Source of the DNA: Bradyrhizobium sp. SRS-191
GTDB lineage: Bacteria > Pseudomonadota > Alphaproteobacteria > Rhizobiales > Xanthobacteraceae
Assembly (NCBI RefSeq): GCF_024586915.1
Contig: NZ_JANBVS010000002.1
Location: 558,001 to 622,000, forward strand
Direction: 5' to 3'
Length of the DNA stretch: 64,000 nucleotides
In this document: positions 45,546 through 57,434 of the stretch, piece by piece
How the letters are laid out: each line of letters begins with the position of its first letter
Numbering within the stretch: position 1 is the stretch's first letter
Notes under the pieces: generated by a model
Told to the model about the DNA's origin: nothing
Database searches by the model: none
The model's input: only the letters and a program-made list of their open reading frames with translations
Made by a program: the position numbers and the translations under genes

Positions 45546-46403
45546 ATGCAACTGCCCTCAGGCCACGACCGCAATGCCGACCAGATCGCCTATTGGAACG
45601 GGCCGGGCGGCCAACGCTGGTCGGATCGCCAGGAGGCGCAGGACATCCTGCTCGCGCCGGTGTCGCAGATCCTGATCGAGCGCATTGGAGCCAAGCCGGG
45701 CGATCGCATTCTCGATGTCGGCTGCGGCTGTGGCGGTCTTTCGATCGTGCTGGCCGGGCAGGTGGCGCCTGATGGATCCGTTCTCGGCGTCGACATCTCC
45801 GCGCCGATGCTCGATCGGGCGCGGGCCGTGGCTCCGGCCGGGCTTGCCGCTGACTTCGTGCTGGCCGACGCCACCGTGCATCCGTTCCCGCCGGCGAGTT
45901 TCGACCTCCTGGTGTCGCGCTTCGGCGTGATGTTCTTCGCCGATCCCGTGTCGTCGTTTGCCAACATCCGCCGGGCGCTGAAGCCGGGCGGCCGTGTCGT
46001 GTTCGCCTGCTGGCGCGAGCCCAAGGCCAATCCCTGGATGATCGCACCGTTGCAGGCGGTGTATCGCCACGTCCCGAAGCTGCCGGAGATGGCGCCGGAG
46101 GATCCCGGTCCTTTCGCCTTCGCATCCGAGGCGCGTGTCACGCGCATCCTCGGCGAGTCCGGATTCAGCGACATTGCGCTGGAGGCCCATGCGCTGTCGC
46201 TCGACATCGCGCGCGGGCAGGGGCTCGAGGCGGCCGTTCAATCGGCCTTCGAGATCGGCCCCGCCAGCCGCGCGCTGGAGGGCCATCCCACGGAGACGCG
46301 CGAGGCTGCGCGGCAATCGGTCCGCGAGCTGCTCGCCCAATACCAGAATGGCGGCAGCGTCACGCTGTCCGGCTCGATCTGGCTGGTGACGGCGCGCGCC
46401 TGA
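45546..46403 (+). CDS. Class I SAM-dependent methyltransferase
   Basis: The 285-aa protein has a Rossmann-type methyltransferase domain: DRILDVGCGCGGLSIVLAG (motif I), VLGVDISAPMLDRARAVA, and FDLLVSRFGVMFFADP (motif post-II). GGRVVFACWREPKANPWM is typical of UbiE/Methyltransf_11-type enzymes. The substrate is unknown. The ATG at 45546 is used; the frame is open further upstream but non-coding there. It is divergent from the phosphoesterase. Confidence 0.88.
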   Translation: MQLPSGHDRNADQIAYWNGPGGQRWSDRQEAQDILLAPVSQILIERIGAKPGDRILDVGCGCGGLSIVLAGQVAPDGSVLGVDISAPMLDRARAVAPAGLAADFVLADATVHPFPPASFDLLVSRFGVMFFADPVSSFANIRRALKPGGRVVFACWREPKANPWMIAPLQAVYRHVPKLPEMAPEDPGPFAFASEARVTRILGESGFSDIALEAHALSLDIARGQGLEAAVQSAFEIGPASRALEGHPTETREAARQSVRELLAQYQNGGSVTLSGSIWLVTARA

Positions 46404-46421
46404 GGCCCGCGCCGCGCGGCG

Positions 46422-47678
46422 TCAGGAGCGCTCCTCCCAGATCATCGCCAGATGCACGATGGTCTGCACCGCCGTCTCCATGTCACGGACGCTGACCCAT
46501 TCCAGCCTGGAGTGGAAGGCGTGCTCGCCGGCGAAGATGTTGGGGCAGGGCAGTCCCATGAAGGACAGCCGCGAGCCGTCGGTGCCGCCGCGAATCGAGG
46601 TCCGGACCGGCGTCAGCCCGGCGCGCCGGATCGCATCCTCGGCATAGGTGACGATCTGCGGATGCAGGTCGATGACCTCCTTCATGTTGCGATACTGCGC
46701 CTTGACCTGCATCTCGTAACTCGAGCGCGGATAGTCCCGCAGGACGTCCTTGACGATGTCCTCGAGCAGCGCCTCCTTCTGCCGCAGCCCCTGCTCGCTG
46801 AAATCGCGCACGATGAAGTCGAGCCGGGCCTGCTCGAGCGTGCCGGACACCCCGACCGGATGCAGGAAACCTTCCTTGCCCTCGGTGGTCTCCGGCGAGC
46901 AGGTGTCCTTTGGCAGACGATCGACGATGGCGGAGGCGATCTTGATGGCGTGCTCCATCTTGCCCTTGGCAAAGCCGGGATGCGCGCTGACGCCGTTGAT
47001 GATGATCGTCGCGCCATCCGCCGAGAACGTCTCGTCCTCGATGTTGCCTGCGGTCTCGCCGTCCATGGTGTAGCCGAAGTCGGCGCCGAGCTTCTTCAGG
47101 TCGACCCGGTCGACGCCGCGGCCGATCTCCTCATCGGGCGTGAACAGGATCTTGATCGTGCCGTGCTTGATCTGGGGATTGCTCAGCAGGAACTGGGCGG
47201 CATCCATGATCTCGGCGATGCCCGCCTTGTTGTCGGCGCCGAGCAGGGTGGTGCCGTCGGAGGTGACGATGTCGCAGCCGATCTGGTCCTTGAGCGCCGG
47301 ATGCTCGGCCGGGCGGATCACCTGCGCCGGGTCGCCGGGCAGCACGATCTCACCGCCCTGGTAGTTGCGCACGACCTGCGGCTTCACATCGGCGCCGGAG
47401 CAGTCCGGCGAGGTATCCATGTGCGAGCAGAAGCAGATCACCGGCACTGTCTTGTCGGTGGTCGCAGGGATCGTCGCATAGACGTAGCCGTGATCGTCCA
47501 TATGAGCATCCGCCAGGCCCATCGCCTGCAACTCTGCCGCGAGCAGACGGCCGAGATTCTTCTGCTTCAGCGTCGAGGGGCAGGTGGGCGATGTCGGGTC
47601 CGACTGGGTGTCGATCACGACATAGCGGAGAAACCGCTCGAGAACGGAATGGGTGAAGTTGAGCGACGTATCGGGCAT
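46422..47678 (-). CDS. pepT: Peptidase T (tripeptidase)
   Basis: The 418-aa M20B zinc peptidase removes the N-terminal residue from tripeptides in the cytoplasm. Zinc ligands are in CFCSHMDTSPDC, LLGADNKAGIAE, LFTPDEEIGRG, YTMDGETAG, and NIFAGEHAFHSRLE. IRGGTDGSRLSFMGLPCPN is a family signature. The ATG at 47678 (MPDTSLNFTHSV) is preferred over a GTG three codons earlier. Length is normal for PepT. Confidence 0.95.
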   Translation of the reverse strand: MPDTSLNFTHSVLERFLRYVVIDTQSDPTSPTCPSTLKQKNLGRLLAAELQAMGLADAHMDDHGYVYATIPATTDKTVPVICFCSHMDTSPDCSGADVKPQVVRNYQGGEIVLPGDPAQVIRPAEHPALKDQIGCDIVTSDGTTLLGADNKAGIAEIMDAAQFLLSNPQIKHGTIKILFTPDEEIGRGVDRVDLKKLGADFGYTMDGETAGNIEDETFSADGATIIINGVSAHPGFAKGKMEHAIKIASAIVDRLPKDTCSPETTEGKEGFLHPVGVSGTLEQARLDFIVRDFSEQGLRQKEALLEDIVKDVLRDYPRSSYEMQVKAQYRNMKEVIDLHPQIVTYAEDAIRRAGLTPVRTSIRGGTDGSRLSFMGLPCPNIFAGEHAFHSRLEWVSVRDMETAVQTIVHLAMIWEERS

Positions 47679-48257
47679 GAGCACCACGGAATGCAGAGAG
47701 GGATTATGTTACCGTCAATAGCAAGCATATTAATATATCAGGCTGCGTATACCACATACCAGATCTGCACATCAGCTAGTATGTCACAGGATGCGGCATG
47801 AGCCACTCGGATTACGCGCTTGCCTTGATCGGCACAGAGCCCCGGGCGGCCGGCCCGCGGCGCATGCTCTGGGATCTTCGTGCACAGGAGTCGGAGTGTC
47901 TTGCTTCGGGGAGCTGAGCTGGACGATTCGCTTCCGTTGATCTGCAGCATGCGGGTGCAGGGGCTCGGCAGGGAGCGTCTGACGTTGGGGGCGCGCGTGA
48001 CCGGAACCCAGCTCCGCGCCTTGTCATGGTCGAGCCCTGCCATCTGCTGCAAAGAGCCGGAAGAGGGCGATGCGGGACGCTTATGGCGCGCGGCTGGGCT
48101 CATCCCTGTTCTGGATCGACCTCTGCGGGCGCGGCGGCGATGGTGTTGGGTGGTCTTGGGGACCCATCAACGACTTCTCACAAATCCGGTTTCATTGTCC
48201 TTGACTTCGAAACATCGCCCCTTTAAGTCGCACTCCTCCGCGGGATTTCGCGATCAC
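47679..48257. other. 579-bp gap between pepT and tRNA-Asp
   Basis: No convincing gene. The first 110 bases are AT-rich for this genome (CATATTAATATATCAGG near 47730) and probably hold the pepT promoter on the minus strand. An open frame running rightward crosses the tRNA gene and is rejected. Confidence 0.5.
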
Positions 48258-48334
<77 letters not shown>

Positions 48335-48463
48335 TTCTCATGGCACATCCCCTCGTCTGATCCGCCCGCCAGCGTCGCTCCCGAGCTTCCCGTCTTATCC
48401 GATCCGTCGACATGCCCGGCGCTGCAACGCGCGTGGCAGTGCTCGTTGTCAGGCCGGCGGGAC

Positions 48464-48490
48464 ACGAAAAAGGCCGCCACGAGGGCGGCC
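48464..48490 (-). terminator. Rho-independent terminator of the 66-aa gene
   Basis: On the minus strand GGCCGCC (48490-48484), a 5-base loop and GGCGGCC (48478-48472) are followed by TTTTTCG. Confidence 0.85.
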
Positions 48491-48531
48491 CGACATACAT
48501 CTGGAGCTGATCGGCGCGGCGCGTTTCGCGC

Positions 48532-48732
48532 TCAGCGCACCATCGAGCCGTTGGAACTGGTCACGACGACCGGCTTGCCCGCCTTGACCGGCGTGTGCGA
48601 GGCCGTCTGGCTGTAGTCGGCATTGGTCCGGGCCGCGATGCCGAAGGCGGTCACGGCGATGCCTGCAATGAGGGCCACGACCACGATCTTCAGATGGGTC
48701 GAGCGGTCCGCGGAATGGATCGAGTGGTTCAT
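48532..48732 (-). CDS. Small single-pass membrane or secreted protein, 66 aa
   Basis: It starts MNHSIHSADRSTHLKIVVVA, with one hydrophobic segment (IVVVALIAGIAVTAFGIAA) and a polar tail (SQTASHTPVKAGKPVVVTS). GGGAGG lies five bases before the ATG at 48732. A dedicated terminator follows, so it is a single-gene unit. Similar short proteins are frequent in Bradyrhizobium, as far as I recall; their function is unknown. Confidence 0.75.
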   Translation of the reverse strand: MNHSIHSADRSTHLKIVVVALIAGIAVTAFGIAARTNADYSQTASHTPVKAGKPVVVTSSNGSMVR

Positions 48733-49343
48733 GTCGGCCTCCCGGCGTCTCAGAGCGCCACTTTGTTGGCCAGACATGTACCTTCGCTTTGTTTCGATCC
48801 GGTTTCTTGGTTTCCTCAAAATGGTTTCATCGGTTGCAGGGCTCACGGCGGCAATCGGGAGTAAGCGGCCGGGTCGCCGGACCGCCTCCGGGCGGTGACC
48901 GCTGCGATCCGCACCTGGGAAGCGCCCTCAGCTACGCCGCTCCTTGATTCGGCGCGCTGCCGCGACCATCTCACTCGATAGCGGAAGCGTATCGGGTCAT
49001 AGCCCAGCCGCCCCATCGCGGTCGTCCGATCGCTGCTCCGCACCCTGTTTCCGACCAGCTCCGCCTGCGCACAGTGTCGTGCGTGTTCGCAATCGCTGAC
49101 CCTCTCAGCATTCGGTCGATGTCGCGTTCGACACCGTATTGCTGCGGGTCCGTCATGCGCGCGTAGCGCTCGTGCCGCGGCCGCCGCACTCGCCTGTGTG
49201 TCCGGGTTTCCGCAATGTGGGGAGGGATGACGGCGTTGAGCGGGCCTGTCTTGCGCGGCTTGGTGCGCTGCGCTAAGGCTTCGACCAATTCCAATGCAGC
49301 GAGTCTGTGGTTTGCACCGAAACCGCAGAGGAAAGTGGCGCCG
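48733..49343. other. 611-bp region upstream of the nuo operon
   Basis: No convincing gene. Long open frames exist on both strands but are typical of GC-rich DNA and have no good ribosome sites. The nuo promoter must lie here; I could not place it. Confidence 0.5.
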
Positions 49344-49709
49344 ATGACCGGCATCCTTCAGAACTATCTCCCCCTCGTCGTTTTCATAGGTGTCGCAGCC
49401 ATCATCGGGGTGGTGCTGTTGATCGCGCCGTTCGTGGTCGCCTACCAGCAGCCTGATCCCGAGAAGCTCTCCGCGTACGAATGCGGCTTCAATGCGTTCG
49501 ACGACGCGCGCATGAAGTTCGACGTCCGCTTCTATCTGGTTGCCATCCTTTTCATCATCTTCGACCTCGAAGTCGCCTTCCTGTTTCCCTGGGCAGTCGC
49601 ATTCGGCAAGCTCGGCGCGGCCGGCTTCTGGTCGATGCTGGTGTTCCTGGCCGTGTTGACGGTCGGGTTTGCCTACGAATGGAAGAAAGGCGCGCTTGAA
49701 TGGGATTGA
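49344..49709 (+). CDS. nuoA: NADH-quinone oxidoreductase subunit A
   Basis: The 121-aa membrane subunit has three helices and the family stretch [20 protein letters not shown], then [21 protein letters not shown]. It sits at the junction of the two arms of complex I. The ATG at 49344 has GAGGA upstream. Its stop overlaps nuoB by 10 bp. Confidence 0.97.
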   Translation: MTGILQNYLPLVVFIGVAAIIGVVLLIAPFVVAYQQPDPEKLSAYECGFNAFDDARMKFDVRFYLVAILFIIFDLEVAFLFPWAVAFGKLGAAGFWSMLVFLAVLTVGFAYEWKKGALEWD

Positions 49710-50287
49710 GCCCGACCCCGTCCTCTGGTCCGGTGATCGCACCGGCCCCGAAGGGCATTCTCGATCCCGCGACCGGCAGGCCTGTTGGTGCCAACGACCC
49801 GTATTTCCTCGAGGTCAAGCACGAGCTGTCGGACAAGGGATTCTTCGTCGCCACCGCTGACGATCTCATCACCTGGGCCCGCACCGGCTCGCTGATGTGG
49901 ATGACGTTCGGCCTGGCCTGCTGCGCCGTCGAGATGATGCAGGTCTCGATGCCGCGCTACGACGTCGAGCGTTTCGGCTTCGCGCCGCGCGCCTCGCCGC
50001 GCCAGTCGGACGTGATGATCGTCGCCGGCACCCTGACCAACAAGATGGCGCCGGCGCTGCGCAAGGTCTACGACCAGATGCCGGAGCCGCGCTACGTCAT
50101 CTCGATGGGCTCCTGCGCCAATGGCGGCGGCTACTACCACTATTCCTATTCGGTGGTCCGCGGCTGCGATCGCATCGTTCCCATTGATATCTATGTGCCC
50201 GGCTGTCCGCCGACCGCGGAAGCGCTGCTGTACGGAGTTCTGCTGCTGCAGAAGAAGATCCGTCGCACCGGCACCATCGAACGCTGA
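49700..50287 (+). CDS. nuoB: NADH-quinone oxidoreductase subunit B
   Basis: The 195-aa subunit carries cluster N2, the last iron-sulfur centre before quinone. The four cysteines are in [27 protein letters not shown], and [15 protein letters not shown]. Length and order are standard. Confidence 0.98.
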   Translation: MGLSPTPSSGPVIAPAPKGILDPATGRPVGANDPYFLEVKHELSDKGFFVATADDLITWARTGSLMWMTFGLACCAVEMMQVSMPRYDVERFGFAPRASPRQSDVMIVAGTLTNKMAPALRKVYDQMPEPRYVISMGSCANGGGYYHYSYSVVRGCDRIVPIDIYVPGCPPTAEALLYGVLLLQKKIRRTGTIER

Positions 50288-50298
50288 AGGTTTTGGTC

Positions 50299-50904
50299 AT
50301 GGACGACGGCAGGCTCGACGCCCTTGGGCAGACGATCGTGAGCGCGCTTCCGGGCGCGGCGATCGGGCATTCGGTCGCTTTCAAACAGCTCACGGTCAAC
50401 GTCGAGCCGGCCCGGATCGTCGAGGTCGTGAAGTATCTGCGCGATGATCCGGCCTGCCGCTTCATCAACTTCACCGACATTACGGCGGTCGACTACCCCG
50501 AGCGCGCCAAGCGCTTCGAGGTCGTCTACCACTTCCTGTCCCCGACGCTGAACACCCGCATCCGGTTGAAGGCCGAGGCCGACGAGACGACGCAGATTCC
50601 GTCGCTGATCGACGTCTTCCCGGGGGCTGACTGGTTCGAGCGCGAGACCTACGACCTCTACGGCGTGATCTTCGTCGGCCATCCCGACATGCGCCGGCTG
50701 CTGACCGACTACGGCTTCGACGGCCATCCGCTGCGCAAGGACTTCCCGACGACCGGTTTCGTCGAGGTGCGCTACGACGACCAGGAGAAGCGGGTGATCT
50801 ACGAGCCGGTCCGGCTCAACCAGGAATTCCGCAAGTTCGATTTCCTCTCGCCCTGGGAAGGCGCGGACTATCCGCTGCCGGGCGATGAGAAAGCGACCAA
50901 GTGA
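50299..50904 (+). CDS. nuoC: NADH-quinone oxidoreductase subunit C
   Basis: The 201-aa hydrophilic subunit has the 30-kDa signature [20 protein letters not shown] followed by [15 protein letters not shown]. The ATG at 50299 has GAAGG upstream. It is separate from nuoD, unlike the fused NuoCD of E. coli. Confidence 0.97.
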   Translation: MDDGRLDALGQTIVSALPGAAIGHSVAFKQLTVNVEPARIVEVVKYLRDDPACRFINFTDITAVDYPERAKRFEVVYHFLSPTLNTRIRLKAEADETTQIPSLIDVFPGADWFERETYDLYGVIFVGHPDMRRLLTDYGFDGHPLRKDFPTTGFVEVRYDDQEKRVIYEPVRLNQEFRKFDFLSPWEGADYPLPGDEKATK

Positions 50905-50918
50905 GTGGGAGCGCAGGC

Positions 50919-52115
50919 ATGAACGAGCAGAGCCCCGCACTTCGCAATTTCACGATCAATTTCGGCCCGCAGCATCCGGCGGCGCACGGCGTGCTGCGTC
51001 TGGTCTTGGAGCTGGACGGCGAGGTCGTCGAGCGCGTCGATCCGCATATCGGCCTGCTTCACCGCGGTACCGAGAAGCTGATCGAGACCAAGACCTATCT
51101 GCAGGCGATGCCCTATTTCGATCGGCTCGACTATGTCGCGCCGATGAACCAGGAGCATGCGTTCTGCCTTGCCGCCGAGCGGCTGCTGGGCATCGAGCCG
51201 CCGCGCCGCGGCCAGCTGATCCGCGTGCTGTATTCCGAGATCGGCCGGCTGCTGTCGCATCTGCTCAACGTCACCACTCAGGCGATGGACGTTGGCGCGC
51301 TGACGCCGCCACTGTGGGGCTTCGAGGAGCGCGAGAAGCTGATGGTGTTCTATGAGCGCGCCTCCGGCTCGCGCATGCACGCCAACTACTTCCGCATCGG
51401 CGGCGTCCATCAGGATCTTCCGACGAAGCTGATCGACGATATCGACGCGTTCTGCGATCCCTTCCTGAAGGTCGTCGACGACCTCGACCAGCTGCTGACC
51501 GGCAACCGCATCTTCAAGCAGCGCAACGTCGACATCGGCGTCGTCACCCTGAAGCAGGCCTGGGAGTGGGGCTTCTCCGGCGTGATGGTGCGCGGCTCCG
51601 GCGCGGCCTGGGACCTGCGCAAGTCGCAGCCTTACGACTGCTACGCCGAGATGGAGTTCGACATTCCGATCGGCAAGAACGGCGACTGCTACGACCGCTA
51701 CCTGATCCGCATGGAAGAGATGCGCCAGTCCGTGCGCATCATGAAGCAGTGCATTGCCAAGCTGCGCGCGCCGGACGGGCAGGGGCCGGTCGTCGTCACC
51801 GACAACAAGATCTCGCCGCCGCGGCGTGGCGAGATGAAGCGCTCGATGGAAGCGCTGATCCATCACTTCAAGCTCTACACCGAGGGCGTGCACGTGCCGG
51901 CCGGCGAGATCTACGCCGCCGTCGAGGCGCCGAAGGGCGAGTTCGGCGTGTACCTGGTCGCCGACGGCACCAACAAGCCGTACAAGTGCAAGATCCGCGC
52001 GCCGGGCTTCGCCCATCTGCAGGCGATGGACTTCCTGTGCCGCGGCCATCTGCTCGCCGACGTCTCGGCCATCCTCGGCTCGCTCGACATCGTGTTCGGA
52101 GAGGTGGATCGCTGA
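50919..52115 (+). CDS. nuoD: NADH-quinone oxidoreductase subunit D
   Basis: The 398-aa 49-kDa-type subunit forms the quinone site with NuoB. It holds [20 protein letters not shown] and the signature [18 protein letters not shown], then [20 protein letters not shown] near the end. The ATG at 50919 ([11 protein letters not shown]) has GGGAG upstream. Its stop overlaps the start of the inserted FkbM methyltransferase gene (TGATG). Confidence 0.98.
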   Translation: MNEQSPALRNFTINFGPQHPAAHGVLRLVLELDGEVVERVDPHIGLLHRGTEKLIETKTYLQAMPYFDRLDYVAPMNQEHAFCLAAERLLGIEPPRRGQLIRVLYSEIGRLLSHLLNVTTQAMDVGALTPPLWGFEEREKLMVFYERASGSRMHANYFRIGGVHQDLPTKLIDDIDAFCDPFLKVVDDLDQLLTGNRIFKQRNVDIGVVTLKQAWEWGFSGVMVRGSGAAWDLRKSQPYDCYAEMEFDIPIGKNGDCYDRYLIRMEEMRQSVRIMKQCIAKLRAPDGQGPVVVTDNKISPPRRGEMKRSMEALIHHFKLYTEGVHVPAGEIYAAVEAPKGEFGVYLVADGTNKPYKCKIRAPGFAHLQAMDFLCRGHLLADVSAILGSLDIVFGEVDR

Positions 52116-53074
52116 TGGGCCATGCGCCGATCCAGTTCGATCGTGCTTCCGGAGCGCTCGAAGGAGCGAACCTCTGGGAGCGCACGGCTGCATTGGCGCT
52201 GTCTACCGGTTCGAAGATCTCGTCGCACTTCTCCCATCGCGGCTACAATCGCTGCGCCAATCTGCTGCGCCTGGCCCTGCCGGAGCGTAACCTCGCTGTA
52301 AAGCTCAACCCGGACGCCGTGTTCGAGTTCCCCTATGGCGACGGCTATTGGAGCAAGCTGCTCAACCGCGACTACACTTACGAGGATGAGCTCGAGCTGC
52401 TGTTCCTCGGCGCTGTTGATGTCGATTACACCTTCATCGATGGCGGCGCCAATTACGGCTATTGGTCGGTGTTGGTGTCCAGCGCGCCGTACGGCGCGCA
52501 CAAGGTGATCGCGATCGAGCCGTCAGCGGCGAACTTCGCCAAGCTCGCCAATAATGCCGACATCAATGGCGGTCGCTTCGAGGTGATGAAGTACGCCATC
52601 GGCGAAAGCCGCGGCACGGCGGTTCTGACAGGCACCAAGCACGAGGCGTTCAGCATCGCCGGCGGCAGCGATGACGGCGAGCAGGTGCCAGTAATGGCGC
52701 TCGATGATCTCATCGACGACGGCAAGGTCGCGGCCTCGGGCAAATACCTCATCAAGCTCGACGTCGAGGGCGTCGAGATCGAGGCGATCAAGGGCGGGGC
52801 GCGGCTGCTCGCGACCGACAGCATGATCCTGTGCGAGGAGCACGGCCAGGACCGTAATCATACTGTGTCGCGCTACATCCTCGATCAGACGCCGATGCAG
52901 CTCATGGTCTACGACCCCGAAAGCCGTCGTTTCGAGACCGTGACCGAGCTGTCGATCCTCGACCGCATCAAGGTGTCCGCGCACGTCGGCTATAACGTGT
53001 TCGGAACTGCAAGTGCCTTCTGGCAGAATCGCGTCGCAGCGCTCAATGCAAGTGCCGCGCGCCGCATGCAATGA
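52115..53074 (+). CDS. FkbM-family SAM-dependent methyltransferase inside the nuo operon
   Basis: The 319-aa soluble protein has the FkbM methyltransferase domain (about residues 105-265). Motif I is FIDGGANYGYWSVLV, and an acidic SAM ribose contact follows in VIAIEPSAANFAKLANN. The domain end is YLIKLDVEGVEIEAIKGGAR. FkbM enzymes usually O-methylate sugars or natural products. The ATG overlaps the nuoD stop, and nuoE starts 14 bp after its stop, so it is translated as part of the operon. No complex I subunit of this kind is standard in bacteria. By eye its codon use is somewhat less GC-biased than the nuo genes beside it, which suggests insertion by transfer. Confidence 0.9.
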   Translation: MGHAPIQFDRASGALEGANLWERTAALALSTGSKISSHFSHRGYNRCANLLRLALPERNLAVKLNPDAVFEFPYGDGYWSKLLNRDYTYEDELELLFLGAVDVDYTFIDGGANYGYWSVLVSSAPYGAHKVIAIEPSAANFAKLANNADINGGRFEVMKYAIGESRGTAVLTGTKHEAFSIAGGSDDGEQVPVMALDDLIDDGKVAASGKYLIKLDVEGVEIEAIKGGARLLATDSMILCEEHGQDRNHTVSRYILDQTPMQLMVYDPESRRFETVTELSILDRIKVSAHVGYNVFGTASAFWQNRVAALNASAARRMQ

Positions 53075-53088
53075 AAGACTAGAGAGCC

Positions 53089-53700
53089 ATGTCCGTCCGC
53101 CGTCTTGCCCCGAAGGAAGTCCAGCCCGCGAGCTTTGCGTTCACGGATGAAAACCTCGCCTTCGCCAAGGCCCAGATCGCCAAATACCCGGAAGGCCGCC
53201 AGGCCTCGGCCGTGATCGCGATCCTGTGGCGCGCGCAGGAGCAGAACGCGGGCTGGGTCTCGGAAGCCGCGATCCGCGTCGTGGCCGACATGCTGGGTAT
53301 GCCCTATATCCGCGTGCTCGAGGTCGCGACCTTCTACACGATGTTCCAGCTGCAACCGGTCGGCAAGAAGGCGCATGTCCAGGTCTGCGGCACCACGCCC
53401 TGCCGGCTGCGCGGCGCCGAGGAGCTGATCGAGCTCTGCAAGCACCGCATCCATCACGACCCGTTCCATCTGTCCAAGGACGGCGACTTCAGCTGGGAAG
53501 AGGTCGAGTGCCTGGGCGCCTGTGTGAATGCGCCGATGGTGCAGGTCTGGAAGGATACCTATGAGGACCTGACGCCGGAGAGCTTCGGCAAGGTGCTCGA
53601 CGGCTTTGCGACCGGCAACCTGCCGACGCCGGGTCCGCAGAACGGCCGTCAGTTCTCGGCGCCGGCGGGCGGACCGACCACGCTGAAGGAGAAGACATGA
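53089..53700 (+). CDS. nuoE: NADH-quinone oxidoreductase subunit E
   Basis: The 203-aa 24-kDa-type subunit holds the [2Fe-2S] cluster N1a. The four cysteines are in [13 protein letters not shown] and [14 protein letters not shown]. The C-terminal tail (about residues 170-203) is Pro/Gly-rich. It overlaps the next small gene by ATGA. Confidence 0.97.
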   Translation: MSVRRLAPKEVQPASFAFTDENLAFAKAQIAKYPEGRQASAVIAILWRAQEQNAGWVSEAAIRVVADMLGMPYIRVLEVATFYTMFQLQPVGKKAHVQVCGTTPCRLRGAEELIELCKHRIHHDPFHLSKDGDFSWEEVECLGACVNAPMVQVWKDTYEDLTPESFGKVLDGFATGNLPTPGPQNGRQFSAPAGGPTTLKEKT

Positions 53701-53912
53701 GCCGCAATCGCACCCGCGTTGCGGCCCTGAGCCAAGAGGGCGCCGCGATGAAGAACTGGCGCTACGTGGCGCTGCATACGCTCGCAGCCGCCGCTTTCAT
53801 TTTCGTACTGCAGCGGTTCGCGCTGAACGCGACGCTGGAGTCCAGTCTGCTGTGGGCCTTGGTATTTGGCGGCTGCGCCGCCTTCATCGCCACCATGCAG
53901 TCGAACCGCTGA
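53697..53912 (+). CDS. Small membrane protein between nuoE and nuoF, 71 aa
   Basis: Two hydrophobic segments are visible ([19 protein letters not shown] and [19 protein letters not shown]). The ATG overlaps the nuoE stop, so the gene is coupled to it. A later ATG (codon 18, [10 protein letters not shown]) could be the true start. It is not a standard Nuo subunit. It may help assembly or be an accessory subunit. Confidence 0.75.
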   Translation: MSRNRTRVAALSQEGAAMKNWRYVALHTLAAAAFIFVLQRFALNATLESSLLWALVFGGCAAFIATMQSNR

Positions 53913-53931
53913 TGTCAGAGGAAGCCGTCTG

Positions 53932-55257
<1,326 letters not shown>

Positions 55258-55354
55258 GTGATGGCGGTCCTGTCCGCCAGCGAGGTTTTCCCCCGCGATT
55301 GCGCCCTCACGGCGCGGAGCGCGGTGGTCCGTGGTTTGAGAGAGATGTGAGGCA

Positions 55355-57424
55355 ATGACCAAGATCATCATCGATGGCAAAGAGATCGATGTGCCGCCGG
55401 AGTACACGCTGCTGCAGGCGTGCGAGGCGGCGGGCGCCGAAATTCCGCGCTTCTGCTATCACGAGCGGCTGTCGATCGCCGGCAACTGCCGGATGTGCCT
55501 CGTCGAGGTGAAGGGCGGACCGAAGCCGGTTGCGAGCTGCGCCTGGGGCGTGCGCGACTGCCGGCCAGGCCCGAAGGGCGAGCCGCCGGAAATCTCCACG
55601 CGGTCGCCGATGGTCAAGAAGGCGCGCGAAGGCGTGATGGAATTCCTTCTGATCAACCATCCCCTGGACTGCCCGATCTGCGACCAGGGCGGTGAGTGCG
55701 ACCTGCAGGACCAGGCGATGGGCTATGGCGTCGACACCAGCCGCTACGCCGAGAACAAGCGCGCAGTCGAGGACAAGTATCTCGGCGCGCTGGTCAAGAC
55801 CTCGATGACCCGCTGCATCCAGTGCACGCGCTGCGTCCGCTTCTCGGCGGAGGTGTGCGGCGTGCCGGAAATGGGCGCGACCGGCCGCGGCGAGGACATG
55901 GAGATCACGACCTATCTCGAGCAGGCGTTGAGCTCGGAGTTGCAGGGCAATCTGGTCGACATCTGCCCGGTGGGCGCGCTGACCTCCAAGCCCTATGCCT
56001 TCGCGGCGCGTCCGTGGGAGCTCGGCAAGACGCAGTCGATCGACGTCATGGACGGCCTGGGCTCGGCGATCCGCGTCGACACCCGCGGTCGCGAGGTGAT
56101 GCGCATCCTGCCGCGCGTCAATGACTCCGTGAACGAGGAGTGGATCTCCGACAAGACGCGTCACGTCGTCGACGGCCTGCGCACGCAGCGGCTCGATCGT
56201 CCCTATGTGCGTGAGGACGGCAAGCTGCGTCCGGCAACGTGGCCGGAAGCATTCAAGGCGATCGCGACCAAGCTGTCGCGCATCGACGGCAAGCGGATCG
56301 GCGCCATCGCCGGCGACCTCGCCGCAGTCGAGGAGATGTTTGCGCTCAAGGATCTGCTCGCCAAGCTCGGTTCGACCAATGTCGCGGTGCAGGGCGGTGA
56401 CAGCTTCGATGCCAAGCTCGGCCGTTCGTCCTATCTGTTCAATCCGACCATTGCCGGCATCGAGCAGGCCGACGCGATCCTGATCATCGGCGCCAATCCG
56501 CGCAAGGAAGCGGCCGTGCTCAACGCCCGCATCCGCAAGCGCTGGCGCTCCGGCCAGCTCAAGGTCGGCGTAGTCGGCCCGAAGGTCGATCTCACCTATT
56601 CCTATGAGCACATCGGCGCGGGCACGGACTCGCTGAGCGACGTCGCCGCGGGCAAGCATTCCTTTGCGTCCGCGTTCCGCAACGCCAAGAACCCGATCGT
56701 GCTGGTCGGCGCGGGTGCGGCTGCGCGTCATGATGGCGGTGCGATCCTGGCGCTCGCCGCCAAGATCGCGATGGACGTCAACGCGGTGCGCGACGACTGG
56801 AACGGTTTTGCCGTGCTGCACGACACCGCGTCGCGCGTCGGCGCGCTCGACATCGGCTTCAACGGCACCGGGCTGACCGGCGCCCAGATGACCACCTTCG
56901 GCACCATGGACGTGATGTTCCTGCTCGGTGCCGACGAGGTCGAGATCCCCGAGGGCGTGTTCACGGTCTATATCGGCACCCATGGCGACCGCGGCGCGCA
57001 TCGCGCCGACGTCATCCTGCCGGGCGCGGCCTACACCGAGAAGTCCGGCCTCTACGTCAACACCGAGGGCCGGGTGCAGATCGCGGCGCGTGCGTCGTTC
57101 CCGCCGGGCGAGGCCCGCGAGGACTGGGCGATCATCCGCGCGCTGTCCGACGTGCTCGGCCGCAAGCTCGGCTACGACTCGCTGGCCGCGCTGCGCGCCG
57201 AGATCGTCAAGGCGGTGCCGCATCTCGGCCGCATCGACCAGATCGAGGCCGGCACGATCGCCGACATCAAGACCCTGGCGGGCAAGGGCGGCAGCCTCGA
57301 GAAGGCGCCGTTCAAGCCTGTGATCGATGACTTCTATCTCACCAATCCGATCGCGCGCGCGTCGGCGGTCATGGCGGAATGCTCCCGCCTGGCCTCCGGG
57401 CAGATGCTGACGGCAGCGGAGTGA
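55355..57424 (+). CDS. nuoG: NADH-quinone oxidoreductase subunit G
   Basis: The 689-aa 75-kDa-type subunit carries several iron-sulfur clusters. The N-terminal ferredoxin-like domain has [20 protein letters not shown], then [17 protein letters not shown], and [18 protein letters not shown]. The C-terminal molybdopterin-like domain (from about residue 220) has no catalytic metal role. The length is typical of the mitochondrial-type alphaproteobacterial form. A 97-bp gap precedes it. Confidence 0.98.
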   Translation: MTKIIIDGKEIDVPPEYTLLQACEAAGAEIPRFCYHERLSIAGNCRMCLVEVKGGPKPVASCAWGVRDCRPGPKGEPPEISTRSPMVKKAREGVMEFLLINHPLDCPICDQGGECDLQDQAMGYGVDTSRYAENKRAVEDKYLGALVKTSMTRCIQCTRCVRFSAEVCGVPEMGATGRGEDMEITTYLEQALSSELQGNLVDICPVGALTSKPYAFAARPWELGKTQSIDVMDGLGSAIRVDTRGREVMRILPRVNDSVNEEWISDKTRHVVDGLRTQRLDRPYVREDGKLRPATWPEAFKAIATKLSRIDGKRIGAIAGDLAAVEEMFALKDLLAKLGSTNVAVQGGDSFDAKLGRSSYLFNPTIAGIEQADAILIIGANPRKEAAVLNARIRKRWRSGQLKVGVVGPKVDLTYSYEHIGAGTDSLSDVAAGKHSFASAFRNAKNPIVLVGAGAAARHDGGAILALAAKIAMDVNAVRDDWNGFAVLHDTASRVGALDIGFNGTGLTGAQMTTFGTMDVMFLLGADEVEIPEGVFTVYIGTHGDRGAHRADVILPGAAYTEKSGLYVNTEGRVQIAARASFPPGEAREDWAIIRALSDVLGRKLGYDSLAALRAEIVKAVPHLGRIDQIEAGTIADIKTLAGKGGSLEKAPFKPVIDDFYLTNPIARASAVMAECSRLASGQMLTAAE

Positions 57425-57434
57425 GCGTGACCTG

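Noticed and set aside
48971..49354. A 127-codon minus-strand frame upstream of nuoA
   Set aside because: It overlaps the nuoA start and ribosome site, has no recognised domain, and its residue make-up is shadow-like.
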